Shown in pieces: positions 25,459 to 34,586 of a stretch of DNA of 64,000 nt. Origin of the DNA: Deltaproteobacteria bacterium. GTDB lineage: Bacteria; Acidobacteriota; Thermoanaerobaculia; Multivoradales; JAHZIX01. The stretch spans positions 184,572-248,571 of the forward strand of contig JAHZIX010000008.1 of NCBI GenBank assembly GCA_022601195.1, given 5' to 3'. Position 1 is the stretch's first letter, and every line of letters begins with the position of its first letter. A program made the translations under genes and the position numbers. The notes beneath the pieces were generated by a model that did no database searches, was not told the origin of the DNA, and saw only the letters and a program-made list of their open reading frames with translations.

Positions 25459-26949
25459 TTGACCCAACGTTCTGCCTCCAACTTGAAGCCGACGGGCTTG
25501 AGCTTCTTCGAACTAGTGAATACCCCCATCACACTCCCCCTATGGCTGGTAGTCCTTCTCTTACTGGCTACTGCTTGGGCACTACTGGATCGCTTACTCC
25601 TGCCAAGTGTGCGCTGGCTATTGCGAAGGCGAGTCAACCGAGTCATCGACGGTCTCAACAAACGCCTCGACATCAAACTCCAACCCTTCAAGCTCACCCG
25701 GCGCAAGACGCTCCTGGATCGACTCATCTTCGATCCCCAGGTCATGGCCGCCGCTGATTCCCACGCCGCCGCACAAGAGATGCCTCGAGCTGTGGTCATG
25801 GCGACGGTTAGACGGTATGCGGATGAGATCGTGCCCGCCTTCAACGCTTACACCTACTTCCGCTTCGGCTACTGGCTGTCGCGGCGGATAGCTCGACTTC
25901 TGTATCGAGTGCGCCTCGGATTCGCGGATGAGGAGGGCTTGGCTCAGATCCCCCCGAACACCACCGTGGTCTTCCTGATGAACCACCGCAGCAACATGGA
26001 CTACATTCTGGTGTCCTATATCGTCGCGGGCCGTAGCGCCCTCTCTTACGCAGTCGGTGAATGGGCAAGGATTTGGCCTCTCGATACGCTAATCCGCTCC
26101 ATGGGAGCCTATTTCGTCCGTCGACGCTCCCGCAATGCCCTCTATCGAAAGGTTTTACAGCGGTACGTACAAATGGCGACGGCTGCCGGGGTCACCCAAG
26201 CGGTCTATCCAGAAGGAGGCCTTTCCCGGGACGGTTCTCTACAAGCTCCCAAGCTTGGGTTGCTCGACTATATGTTGAGAGACTTCGAGCCCCAGGGAGA
26301 GCGAGATATCGTTTTTATCCCAGTAGGGATCAACTACGACCGCACCCTGGAAGACCGAACGCTGCTTCGAGATCTGGACCCCACCCCCGCTCCGCAGGGA
26401 CATCTTCGATCAGCCGGAATCACGGTGACCTTCCTGGCACGGCTGGGCTGGCTAATGGCTAGCCGCCGGTTCCACCGCTTCGGTTATGCCTGTGTCAATC
26501 TAGGCACTCCCATCTCAGTCAAGAACTACCTGAAGCGCAAGCAGGTGAAACTCAAAGGTCTGGAAAAGGAAGCGCGCTTCAAAGAGATCGCTCTACTGGG
26601 AAGCGAACTGATGACTGCGATTGGAAAAGTCGTCCCTGTACTACCCGTTTCTCTGGTAGCGAGCACGTTTATCGAGGCCGGCGACCGAGCCTTGAGCGAG
26701 CTGGAAGTCAAAGTCCGGGTCCAGACTCTTGCCGAGGAGTTGGAAGAGAGGGGAGCGAAGATCTACATCCCAAGAGAAGACCGAGACTACGCCATCGTCG
26801 TAGGCCTGAGAATGCTGACCCTTCGCCACTTGATTCAAGAAGAGCACGGGCTCTACAAAGCGAACCCGGAAGACCGCTCAGTACTGAGGTACTACGCTAA
26901 CTCGATTGCTCACTTTTCTGAAGAATCTCTACCTTCCGAGCTCCCCTAA
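25459..26949 (+). CDS. PlsB-like glycerol-phosphate acyltransferase
   Basis: A membrane-associated acyltransferase, 496 residues, likely acylating glycerol-3-phosphate or lysophosphatidate. Membrane segment about residues 26-48. The catalytic HX4D motif is MNHRSNMDYILVSY (about residue 175), and motif III is AVYPEGGLSRDGSLQ (about residue 250). The spacing and the long C-terminal region fit the PlsB/LPLAT superfamily better than short PlsC. It starts at a TTG codon at 25459; no better ATG precedes the membrane helix. The 130-bp gap to the divergent DUF1835 gene probably holds its promoter. With PlsX at 644-1675 the strain would have both acyl-phosphate and PlsB-like routes. Confidence 0.88.
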   Translation: MTQRSASNLKPTGLSFFELVNTPITLPLWLVVLLLLATAWALLDRLLLPSVRWLLRRRVNRVIDGLNKRLDIKLQPFKLTRRKTLLDRLIFDPQVMAAADSHAAAQEMPRAVVMATVRRYADEIVPAFNAYTYFRFGYWLSRRIARLLYRVRLGFADEEGLAQIPPNTTVVFLMNHRSNMDYILVSYIVAGRSALSYAVGEWARIWPLDTLIRSMGAYFVRRRSRNALYRKVLQRYVQMATAAGVTQAVYPEGGLSRDGSLQAPKLGLLDYMLRDFEPQGERDIVFIPVGINYDRTLEDRTLLRDLDPTPAPQGHLRSAGITVTFLARLGWLMASRRFHRFGYACVNLGTPISVKNYLKRKQVKLKGLEKEARFKEIALLGSELMTAIGKVVPVLPVSLVASTFIEAGDRALSELEVKVRVQTLAEELEERGAKIYIPREDRDYAIVVGLRMLTLRHLIQEEHGLYKANPEDRSVLRYYANSIAHFSEESLPSELP

Positions 26950-27073
26950 GAAAACCACCCGTTTCCGAGAGGTAGGAATCCCCGGAAGGTTCTGTGATGG
27001 GACTCGTGCCGGTAGCTGACCAACGGGGAGTCAACCAAGGAGTGAGTGAGTGAGTGCATGAACACACCCACTT

Positions 27074-29401
27074 CTAGCTGGTCACCGCTCCCAAATCTGA
27101 TGGAGTCATCGGTTCGACTCGATCTCTTCCACTGTTCTTGGCCAGATAAAGTTGCTCGTCCGCTTCGGCGATCACTTGCCAAATCGTCGGAGCCTCTTCT
27201 CCAGGAGTACTTCTTAACTGGCTGACTCCAATGGAGAGAGTCACCCGCACACTGTCCTGCCTCACCTTGGACTCCGCAGCTCCTACCAGCTCTCTCAGCT
27301 TGTTGCTAACGGCGACTCCAGACTCCAGATCGGTCTCCGGCATCACTAAGAGAAACTCTTCCCCGCCGTAGCGACCTAGCAGATCAGAGGAACGGACATT
27401 TTTCGACAGGAGCTCAGCAACACTCTTTAGAATCTCGTCACCCGTCAAATGACCGAACCGATCGTTGATTTCCTTGAAATGATCCAGGTCGATCATCGCA
27501 ACACTCATGGGGCGACCATAACGCAATGAACGCTGCAACTCTTTTCGAACACACTCGAGAATGGCCTCTCGGCGCAGAAGCCCCGTCAACTCCTCCAAGG
27601 TCGCCGATTCAAAAAGCTGTACATTCTCTAGGCTCGAAGCCACATGGTGCGCCAGTAGCGTCAACAAATCTACTTCCTCCTCGGGGAACGGCTCGCCATT
27701 TTTCCTTGCGCCAAGGAACAACAACCCGGAGAGTTTTTCCCGGCGAAGAAGAGGAATCGCGATTTCAGCCTCGAGGGCCTGAATGCGCTGAGACAGAGAG
27801 GCACTGAGAGGAGTCAAACTTGAAACGGGTAAGGGCGCCATTTCTCTATGTAGCCTCTGGACTCCGGCATCTTCGCTGGAAAGAAAAAGTGAGTGTTCTA
27901 CTTCGTCTTCAAAATCAGGAAGACTAGAGGCATAAGTATAGAAAAGCCCAGTGCCGGGATCGGCAAGTAGCAGAGTCGATGAGTGGGCCCCGAGAATCTC
28001 TGGCAACTCCGTCGTCAACATCTGAGCCATCTCACTGGCATTGCGCTGCCGGGCCACCTCAGCTGCTAGACCGGTAAGACGGTGACGTAGGAGGGACCTT
28101 TTTGGAAAAAAGCGACGTTCAACAACCTTCTGAACCCAAGTTCTGAGAGGAACAAAAGATACACCAAGGAGCAAGGCTCCAGCCGACACCAACCACATAG
28201 CACTGCTGGGGTCATCTAGGTAGTAGTGAAGAGCCAGCAAGCCTGCCATTCCCAAAACGAGGTATCCCAACAGGAGCAGGTTCGCCGTCAAGAGGTTGTA
28301 GATGAGTTGCCTTCGAACCACCAGGTCATTTTCAAACAGCTGATACCTGAACATGGCAATGAAGCAAGCTACCGGAAAGAATGCAGAAGTCAGAGGCAAA
28401 CCAACAGCTGACCAAAGCGGTTTTGTCAAACCGAAAATCCCCAACCCGAACAGCCACCAAACCAAAATCACCCAAGGCAATACACCGACTAGTACCAGCC
28501 CTGCTTGATGCCGTGCTTTCGACGGCCCTTGGTGGACTACTTGGGAGACCAGAAGAACTAGTTGGGCCAACGCCCAGAGAGGTAAGACAGCTAGTTCCAC
28601 CCGACCTACCATCTGGTAGAGGTCATCCGGAACGCTGATTAGATCTAGCCCATAGACAAGCTCTGTCAAAACGGTCAATGTCGCGACGAGACCGCCCGCT
28701 AGGTAGAACCCTGGAATCAAACCACGATACTTCTTCACCCATCGGTGTGGCTCAGGTATGAGTGCAATGAGGTGCAACTGCAAACCCAACTGCAACCCCG
28801 TCAAGACAGCAAAGAAAATCGCCAATAGGGACTCGGAAACGAAACCTCCGGGATAGGGCTCTGGAAGAGACATCTCGATCGCCACAGCAGCACACAGGTA
28901 GGCAAGAAGCTTGGTGCGCAGGCTTTGCACCGGAGACAGGAGAGCCAACAAACCGAGAGCGAGGAAGAAGAAGGCAGCAACTGCGCAGGCAAGGTAGGTG
29001 GCCCAAGGGAACGGTATGCCCCGCTGGACCGAGATATTGGCGATGCTTTCGTCGCGGCGAACGGCGAACTCGACCTGGCTGTTGGGAGGCCCCCCGATGA
29101 AGGCTTCATCAAAGGAAGTCAGGTCTCGGATCGCTCGCCCGTCTACCTCGAGGATCAGATCGCCAGCTCGCAGCCCTGCTCGCAATGCGGGAAGTCCAGG
29201 GTCTAGGGCCTCAATGAGCACCCCTTGGTCAACCTCACTGACTTGCACTCCAATGAGAGTCCGGGCAAGGTTATTCTCGACTCGCCAATAGAGGACGAGC
29301 AGCACGACGACACAGCCCACCAGGGCAATGCCTTGAATACGGCTCCGTTTTCGGAAGCGAAGATGTCCCTTCTCCTTCACAACTAAATACAGTTGTAACA
29401 C
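27074..29401 (-). CDS. Membrane diguanylate cyclase: PDZ, seven-helix, GAF and GGDEF domains
   Basis: A 775-residue signalling protein predicted to make cyclic di-GMP. Domain order: one membrane helix (about 24-41), a PDZ-like domain (about 50-125, GLPALRAGLRAGDLILEVDG), about seven membrane helices (about 135-420), a GAF domain (about 440-600) and a C-terminal GGDEF domain (about 615-760). The active site is RYGGEEFLLVMPE. The inhibitory I-site RSSD sits five residues before GGEEF, so product feedback is expected. DLDHFKEINDRFGHLTGD is the substrate-binding segment. The gene follows the OmpA-like gene on the same strand after a terminator, so it probably has its own promoter. Confidence 0.93.
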   Translation of the reverse strand: MLQLYLVVKEKGHLRFRKRSRIQGIALVGCVVVLLVLYWRVENNLARTLIGVQVSEVDQGVLIEALDPGLPALRAGLRAGDLILEVDGRAIRDLTSFDEAFIGGPPNSQVEFAVRRDESIANISVQRGIPFPWATYLACAVAAFFFLALGLLALLSPVQSLRTKLLAYLCAAVAIEMSLPEPYPGGFVSESLLAIFFAVLTGLQLGLQLHLIALIPEPHRWVKKYRGLIPGFYLAGGLVATLTVLTELVYGLDLISVPDDLYQMVGRVELAVLPLWALAQLVLLVSQVVHQGPSKARHQAGLVLVGVLPWVILVWWLFGLGIFGLTKPLWSAVGLPLTSAFFPVACFIAMFRYQLFENDLVVRRQLIYNLLTANLLLLGYLVLGMAGLLALHYYLDDPSSAMWLVSAGALLLGVSFVPLRTWVQKVVERRFFPKRSLLRHRLTGLAAEVARQRNASEMAQMLTTELPEILGAHSSTLLLADPGTGLFYTYASSLPDFEDEVEHSLFLSSEDAGVQRLHREMAPLPVSSLTPLSASLSQRIQALEAEIAIPLLRREKLSGLLFLGARKNGEPFPEEEVDLLTLLAHHVASSLENVQLFESATLEELTGLLRREAILECVRKELQRSLRYGRPMSVAMIDLDHFKEINDRFGHLTGDEILKSVAELLSKNVRSSDLLGRYGGEEFLLVMPETDLESGVAVSNKLRELVGAAESKVRQDSVRVTLSIGVSQLRSTPGEEAPTIWQVIAEADEQLYLAKNSGRDRVEPMTPSDLGAVTS

Positions 29402-29458
29402 ATCAAGCCTGCTCCAGCAGCAATAAACCCTCTGCTGCTCGAAGATACAGAAATAGAG

Positions 29459-29490
29459 AATGCCCCATTCATGGCCATGAATGGGGCATT
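29459..29490 (-). terminator. 32-bp perfect palindrome, likely terminator of the OmpA-like gene
   Basis: AATGCCCCATTCATGG is followed directly by its exact reverse complement, giving a 14-bp stem with a GGCC tetraloop. On the minus strand the stem follows the OmpA-like gene and is trailed by the T-rich TCTCTATTTCTG, consistent with an intrinsic terminator. It also lies 58 bp upstream of the diguanylate cyclase start. Confidence 0.65.
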
Positions 29491-29554
29491 GTTCTCGCCT
29501 CTCCCTCGTTGCGATCTCGGGGAGGCCGCTCTAGCTGGAAACAGCCACTAGGCT

Positions 29555-29581
29555 GCTGCCCAACTTCGAAAAGTGGGCAGC
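29555..29581 (-). terminator. Second hairpin after the OmpA-like gene
   Basis: GCTGCCCAACTT (29555-29566), loop CGAA, AAGTGGGCAGC (29571-29581): an 11-bp stem with one bulged A, 12 bp past the stop codon on the minus strand. It has no T-run of its own and probably protects the 3' end or acts with the palindrome at 29459-29490. Confidence 0.45.
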
Positions 29582-29593
29582 GAAATCGGAGAC

Positions 29594-31039
29594 CTAGCTA
29601 GCTGGCTCGAGCCGAATGACAGCTCGACGGTTCTGGTTGCGACCTTCCGATGTGTCGTTCGACGCCACCGGATCTGCCGAGCCCTTTCCTTCAGTGTCGA
29701 TACGACTCGCATCGATCCCATGGCGGCTCACCAAATAGGCCTTGACGGCCTCCGCGCGCCGTTCGCTCATGGTTTGATTACCAGCAGAGGAACCACGACC
29801 GTCGGAATACCCTGTGACCTGGGCACGCACGGCGGGGTCCTGCTTCATTTTCAATGCGATCTCATCCAGAATCGCCTTACCAATATTGGTGACTCGTGAG
29901 GAGTTGTAGTCAAAGTGAGTCGTCTCTTCCACCGGTTGAGGTTTGGGAGCTTGGCGGGCTTCCTCTTCAGCCTTGCGGCGAGCTTCTTCCTCGGCCTTAC
30001 GGCGAGCTTCCTCTTCGGCCTGACGACGAGCTTCTTCCTCAGCCTTACGGCGAGCTTCCTCTTCGGCTTTACGACGAGCTTCCTCCGCTCGGGCTGCCTC
30101 TTCGGCAGCACGGGCAGCAGCATCCGCTTCCGCCTTCTCTCGAGCCTTCACAGCTCCACCCTTCCAGCGGTAGGTGACCCCGACAAGGCCAGCGAGCTCA
30201 TCCGTACTCTCATCCCAACCGGTGAGGTTGTTGCGCAGGGCAGCATTTACGGACCATTGCTTATCCTCTCCCAAGAAGGCCCGGATACCGGTGGTCAGGT
30301 CGAGGCTATCCGGATCGTTGGGTCGAAAATCTCCTCCGGAGATGGAGGTATGAACGAGCTCGGTAATCCAAGAAAGGCGCTCGGTGAAGGGATGAGCGTA
30401 ACCAATTCCAGCGGTGATGGCTGTGGGAAGATCCACAGTGTCCGTATCGCCAGAATCCCGGTACCCCACATTGGCAACGAAATTCCCCAGATTCCAGGCG
30501 AGGCCAAGGCCCACTCCGGTATCACCCGTCACGACCCCTTCATCGTCATCTCCGGTGGGCAGTTCCAGAAAGCTGTGCAACGCGAGAGTGTTTCGGCCAC
30601 CCGCTTCCCCCACCAACCGTAATTTCGCTCCCAGCCGGGCATTCCCCAACCCAGAGGCGTCTAGGTCCTCGAAGTATTCGGTACCGTTGAAAAAACCAAA
30701 TCGATTTCCCTCATTGGCATCGTAAGATTCGTAGGGCAGGCTCAAGCTGAGGGAGAGGCGGTCGGTCAAGCCATAGCCGATGCTAGCGGCGAGTTGATTG
30801 TGATCGTAATCCCAATCGTCGGAAAATGGCTCATGGAGACAGGAGACTGGGCCAAAGGCTCGATCCCAGTTGCTGTAATAGGCACCGAAGGACCAGTAGC
30901 CCTTTTCTTGCGAATCTCCGGAGAGCAGAGTAAATAGCCCCGTCTCTCCCGTTACCGTAGGAACGTTGGTGTACTGAGCAGCTACTGGGACCGCCAGAGA
31001 CAGGGTGATCGCCAGTGCAATAAGGGACCTGAAATTCAT
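29594..31039 (-). CDS. OmpA-family outer membrane protein with coiled-coil linker
   Basis: A 481-residue outer membrane protein. The signal peptide ends near VPVAAQYT. A beta-barrel domain (about residues 25-300) is followed by a charged helical coiled coil with five copies of an 8-residue Arg-Lys-Ala-Glu-rich unit (about 320-365). The last 110 residues are an OmpA peptidoglycan-binding domain (FDYNSSRV, VTGYSDGRGSSAGNQTMSERRAEAV, GRNQNRRAV). I placed the start at 31039 because GGAGG precedes it by eight bases; an in-frame upstream start at 31126 would add 29 residues before the signal peptide. The coiled coil probably spans the periplasm. Confidence 0.94.
   Translation of the reverse strand: MNFRSLIALAITLSLAVPVAAQYTNVPTVTGETGLFTLLSGDSQEKGYWSFGAYYSNWDRAFGPVSCLHEPFSDDWDYDHNQLAASIGYGLTDRLSLSLSLPYESYDANEGNRFGFFNGTEYFEDLDASGLGNARLGAKLRLVGEAGGRNTLALHSFLELPTGDDDEGVVTGDTGVGLGLAWNLGNFVANVGYRDSGDTDTVDLPTAITAGIGYAHPFTERLSWITELVHTSISGGDFRPNDPDSLDLTTGIRAFLGEDKQWSVNAALRNNLTGWDESTDELAGLVGVTYRWKGGAVKAREKAEADAAARAAEEAARAEEARRKAEEEARRKAEEEARRQAEEEARRKAEEEARRKAEEEARQAPKPQPVEETTHFDYNSSRVTNIGKAILDEIALKMKQDPAVRAQVTGYSDGRGSSAGNQTMSERRAEAVKAYLVSRHGIDASRIDTEGKGSADPVASNDTSEGRNQNRRAVIRLEPAS
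29958..30077 (-). repeat. Five 24-bp tandem repeats in the OmpA-like gene
   Basis: Five consecutive 24-bp units, GCTTCCTCTTCAGCCTTGCG-type, encode the eight-residue RRKAEEEA motif on the minus strand. Copies differ at a few bases each. The array is likely to vary in length between strains and sets the length of the coiled-coil linker. Confidence 0.9.
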
Positions 31040-31263
31040 TATTTTTCCTCCAGATCGGCAGGCTGGAAGCCGATCGACTAAACGCCATTTTCCTCGATTT
31101 GGACGCGGCCCTGGGGCTAGACCCAATGGCTCACGATCCTTCGAATGCTAACACAATCATGCCCGATGCTAGAGGAAGGGAAGGACCGAGTCGCTACTCC
31201 CAATTGATCCCCAGTAAAGAAAGGAGGGCGGAAGGATGCAGGCTTGGAGTTATTATTCTCCTT

Positions 31264-33162
31264 ATGAGCCTTCTCACAACCAACTCCCCCTCCGCCATCC
31301 TGTGCCAGATCTGCGCCAAGGTTTTTTCGGTAGCCCTTCTCGTCATGCTGATTGCTGGCTCGGCGACTCAGGCCACGACTTGGAAACCCCTCCCCATTCA
31401 TGGAGCGGACGTCCGTAGCCTAGCTATCGATCCCTCCAATCCCGACTCGGTCTTCGCGGGCACCTCTGGCGGTCACGTGTATTGGTCGGGAGATGGCGGA
31501 AAGAATTGGCAGAATGCAGGACAAGCCATCCCTTTCAAAGGCTGGGTGGTTGCTTCCCTCGTTTTCGATCCCAATCGGAGCGGACGAATCTGGGCGGGCC
31601 TCTGGGGAGTTTGGGGTAGCGGTCTGGTCGCCTTCTCCGATGACCAAGGACACAGCTGGAACCTCCGACGGGAAGGCCTCCCGGAGGCTGCGGTCTACGC
31701 CCTCGCCCTCGTGCCAGGAGCTCCGGGGCGGATCTTTGCAGCGACCCGTAAGGGAGTGTACGGAACCGAGGACGATGGCGGCAGGTGGAGATCCTTGAGC
31801 GACGGAGTTCCGGGTCTGATCAATGTCTCAAGCCTCCTGGTCGACCCCTACGAGCCGTCGACGATTTTCGCTGGCACTTGGCGCCGCGCCTACCGCAGCG
31901 ACGACAGTGGCCAGACCTGGAAGGGAATCTTCGAAGGCATGGCCCTCGATAGTGAAGTTTTTAGTTTGCGAGCTGTACCCAATCGCCCTGGAGAGATTTG
32001 GGCCTCGACCTGTGGTTGGGTTTATCACTCTCGGAACCGGGGACAAACCTGGACCCGCAAGCGAGAAGGCCTCCAGGAGCGTCGTTCCCCAGGGTTACTT
32101 GCCATGCCGGATGGCACCCTCCTCACCGCCACAGTCCGCGGCCTTTACCGTTCTCGAGACGGAGGGGGCCGTTGGGGACGCACCAGCACTGACCAGATTT
32201 CTGTCCAATCCTTGGCATTTCACCCCAAAAGACCAAACCGAGTCTTGGTCGGTACGGAAGGGGCTGGCGTTTGGGTCTCCCAGGATCGCGGCCTTTCCTG
32301 GGACGCCTCTCCCGTCGGGATGAATAACTTGCGGGTGGATGCGTTGACCCGACTCGGCAACGAGGTCTTTGCGGCAGTCAATCATGCGGGCCCCTTCTCT
32401 GGTATCTACCGTGTCGCGAGCGACGGCGAAGTGACTCGAGAGGAATGGCCGATCCCAACGGTTCTCGACCTGGCTGCCCTCGGGGACCTCCTCTTCGCTG
32501 GCACAGAAAAAGGCCTCTTCGAGAGACAACTGGGGAACTGGCGGCTGGTCCGAGAAATTGGCACAGATCGCATCGAACAGCTAGCGGCCCGTGGCACGCG
32601 CCTAGTAGCTCGAACTCCCCATGGTCTCTTCGAACGAGAGGGAGGCCCCTTTCGTACCTTGCCCTTTGCACCAGGATCGCCCAAGTCGGTAGCGATGTCT
32701 GGGAAAAATCTCTGGGTCGGGACTGGGAGCGGGCTCTTTCAACTGAACCAGGACTCTCATCAACCCATCTCCATGCCTTCCGTTCAGGGCTCGAAAGCTG
32801 GTATCCGACTCGCCACGGTAGGCGATGAGCTTTGGCTCGCGGACAGGGGTTCCGTGTGGCAGCGGCGGACTCTCGAAGCACCCTGGGTCCAAACGCGGAA
32901 GACTCCGTCCCGACTTCTGGAGACCGGTGACTTGGTATTTCCTCTCTTGGTGGTCGGCAAAGAGCCCCCGTCCTGGCTCTATCACCAGCCATCTTCCTCC
33001 TTCCTCGAAATCTCCCTTCCAAGCGCCCCCTGGAACATACGCGGCGCCTTGGTGAAAAATGGTCAGCTGTTACTCGCCACCGCGGGCCAGGGCCTCCTCA
33101 CAGCCCCCGTTCCAGCGCTCAAATCCGCAGAAAAAATCCCAGCCATCTCAGCGACTCGCTGA
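31264..33162 (+). CDS. Secreted beta-propeller protein with BNR-like repeats
   Basis: A secreted protein of about 632 residues. I placed the start at 31264 so that the signal peptide (SVALLVMLIAGSATQA) lies near the N-terminus; longer in-frame starts add an unlikely polar leader. The mature protein is a series of propeller blades with the Asp-box-like pattern SxDxGxTW: SGDGGKNWQN, SDDQGHSWNL, TEDDGGRWRS, SDDSGQTWKG, SRNRGQTWTR, SRDGGGRWGR and SQDRGLSWDA. The pattern is common to sialidase/BNR and Ycf48/VPS10-like proteins. No catalytic residues of a glycosidase are evident, so binding or scaffolding is more likely. It is divergent from the OmpA-like gene. Confidence 0.85.
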   Translation: MSLLTTNSPSAILCQICAKVFSVALLVMLIAGSATQATTWKPLPIHGADVRSLAIDPSNPDSVFAGTSGGHVYWSGDGGKNWQNAGQAIPFKGWVVASLVFDPNRSGRIWAGLWGVWGSGLVAFSDDQGHSWNLRREGLPEAAVYALALVPGAPGRIFAATRKGVYGTEDDGGRWRSLSDGVPGLINVSSLLVDPYEPSTIFAGTWRRAYRSDDSGQTWKGIFEGMALDSEVFSLRAVPNRPGEIWASTCGWVYHSRNRGQTWTRKREGLQERRSPGLLAMPDGTLLTATVRGLYRSRDGGGRWGRTSTDQISVQSLAFHPKRPNRVLVGTEGAGVWVSQDRGLSWDASPVGMNNLRVDALTRLGNEVFAAVNHAGPFSGIYRVASDGEVTREEWPIPTVLDLAALGDLLFAGTEKGLFERQLGNWRLVREIGTDRIEQLAARGTRLVARTPHGLFEREGGPFRTLPFAPGSPKSVAMSGKNLWVGTGSGLFQLNQDSHQPISMPSVQGSKAGIRLATVGDELWLADRGSVWQRRTLEAPWVQTRKTPSRLLETGDLVFPLLVVGKEPPSWLYHQPSSSFLEISLPSAPWNIRGALVKNGQLLLATAGQGLLTAPVPALKSAEKIPAISATR

Positions 33163-33225
33163 TAGACAGCTGTTGCCCTCCGTGCTAGCTTCGCCGGACT
33201 CGAAATTCTAGAGCGAGGCTTTATC

Positions 33226-33240
33226 CCTTGAACTTCAAGG
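33226..33240 (+). promoter_or_regulatory. 15-bp dyad overlapping the mvaS ribosome-binding site
   Basis: CCTTGAA-C-TTCAAGG is a perfect dyad with 7-bp arms. Its end overlaps the Shine-Dalgarno AAGGAG (33237-33242) before the ATG at 33250. It could be a repressor site, though a chance dyad of this length is possible. Confidence 0.3.
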
Positions 33241-33249
33241 AGATTCCAA

Positions 33250-34347
33250 ATGTCGACCAGTACCAACGAACGCCCTCTCTCCGGCATTGCGTCCATTGGC
33301 TTGCACCTACCGCCCTTGGCCATGGGAGTCGAAGAACTAGCCCGACTCCGGGGCGAAGATCCAGATAAGTTCACCATTGGCCTCGGATGTAAGGCCATGT
33401 CCCTATGCCCTCCAGACTACGATGTCGTGGAGCTTTCGGTCGTGGCAGCGGAACGAGCTCTCTCCCGCTGGGGAGGAGATCGCGATCGTATTGGCCTGCT
33501 AGCCGTGGGTACGGAGTCCGCTCTGGACATGAGTCGGCCGTTGAGCGCTTGGGTCGCGGAACGGCTTGGATTGCAAGGCTCAATTCGCTCCTACGAAGTC
33601 AAGCATGCCTGCTATGGAGGCACTCTCGCCGTGCGACAGGCGACGGAGTGGCGCATGGCCGAAGCCAACCAAGGTCGAGCCGCTCTGGTGATCGCGGCAG
33701 ACGTCGCCCTCTACGAGCAGGGAGATCCTGGGGAAGCGACCCAAGGGGCCGGCGCTGTAGCTATGGTCATCGACGAGCCGGAAGTCGCCCTCATCGAACC
33801 TCACTCCTTTCCCTGGAGCGAGCCCGTTTTCGATTTCTGGCGTCCGGTAGGAGAGGCATTCCCTAGAGTCGATGGCAAGCTCAGCCTGGAATGCTATAAA
33901 CGAGCGGCGGAGCGATGCTTCCGAGCCCTCGTAGGGCAACAGGACCCTGAGCAGGTTTTCGCAGACTTCACTGCATTTTGCTTTCACGTCCCCTTTCCCA
34001 AGATGGTTCTCAAGGCAGTTCAGCGAGTCGGCACTTTCTTCAGATGGGATCCCGAACGCATCGCAACCTTCTTTGCCGAGAAGGTTAGCCCGACCATGGC
34101 CTGGAACCGCCTCAGCGGCAACTCCTATACAGCCAGCCTGTGGATCTCCGTCGCCAATGCTCTCCAGGGGCTACAGCTGGGGGAACGGGTCGCGGCCTTT
34201 TCCTATGGCTCGGGCTTCGGAGCCGAGCTACTGACTCTCAAAGCGGGCCCGAAAGCCATCAGCGGCGCCTGGGAAAAAGATGTTGTCACCGACTTGGCTA
34301 ATCGGCAGTTCGTCGACGCTGCAGCCTATTGCGCCCTGCGGGCCTAA
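33250..34347 (+). CDS. Hydroxymethylglutaryl-CoA synthase
   Basis: The enzyme condenses acetyl-CoA with acetoacetyl-CoA to HMG-CoA, the first committed step of the mevalonate pathway, or a beta-branching step in some polyketide pathways. At 365 residues it is near the bacterial length. Catalytic residues are visible: Glu in AVGTESALD (about residue 89), Cys121 in KHACYGGTLAV and His246 in FHVPFPKM. GNSYTASLWISV and YGSGFGAEL are further family signatures. A good AAGGAG site precedes the ATG. No other mevalonate or polyketide gene is nearby, so the pathway cannot be assigned; mvaS would be the symbol if mevalonate. Confidence 0.92.
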   Translation: MSTSTNERPLSGIASIGLHLPPLAMGVEELARLRGEDPDKFTIGLGCKAMSLCPPDYDVVELSVVAAERALSRWGGDRDRIGLLAVGTESALDMSRPLSAWVAERLGLQGSIRSYEVKHACYGGTLAVRQATEWRMAEANQGRAALVIAADVALYEQGDPGEATQGAGAVAMVIDEPEVALIEPHSFPWSEPVFDFWRPVGEAFPRVDGKLSLECYKRAAERCFRALVGQQDPEQVFADFTAFCFHVPFPKMVLKAVQRVGTFFRWDPERIATFFAEKVSPTMAWNRLSGNSYTASLWISVANALQGLQLGERVAAFSYGSGFGAELLTLKAGPKAISGAWEKDVVTDLANRQFVDAAAYCALRA

Positions 34348-34432
34348 GCCCAAGACAGGTCGACCAGACCCCTTTTTTACCCTGCTCTCTCAAATCGGCA
34401 AGACCAACCCCAGCCCCGGCAAGAACGGCCCA

Positions 34433-34459
34433 AAGAGTCGCCCCCCAAAGGCGACTCTT
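34433..34459 (+). terminator. Likely terminator after HMG-CoA synthase
   Basis: AAGAGTCGCC (34433-34442), loop CCCCAAA, GGCGACTCTT (34450-34459): a perfect 10-bp stem followed by CTTCGGGG. It lies 86 bp past the synthase stop. The T-run is short (the stem ends in TCTT), so efficiency is uncertain. Confidence 0.55.
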
Positions 34460-34586
34460 CTTCGGGGCCCTAGGCTCCGCTGTTCCTTCCTCTTCCCCGT
34501 TGGCTTGCCTTCTCAGTACCGGTCGATCGGTTGCCCTAGATCTCTAGAACCCAACTGAGCCTTCGTTCCTCTTTCGACTCGATTAA

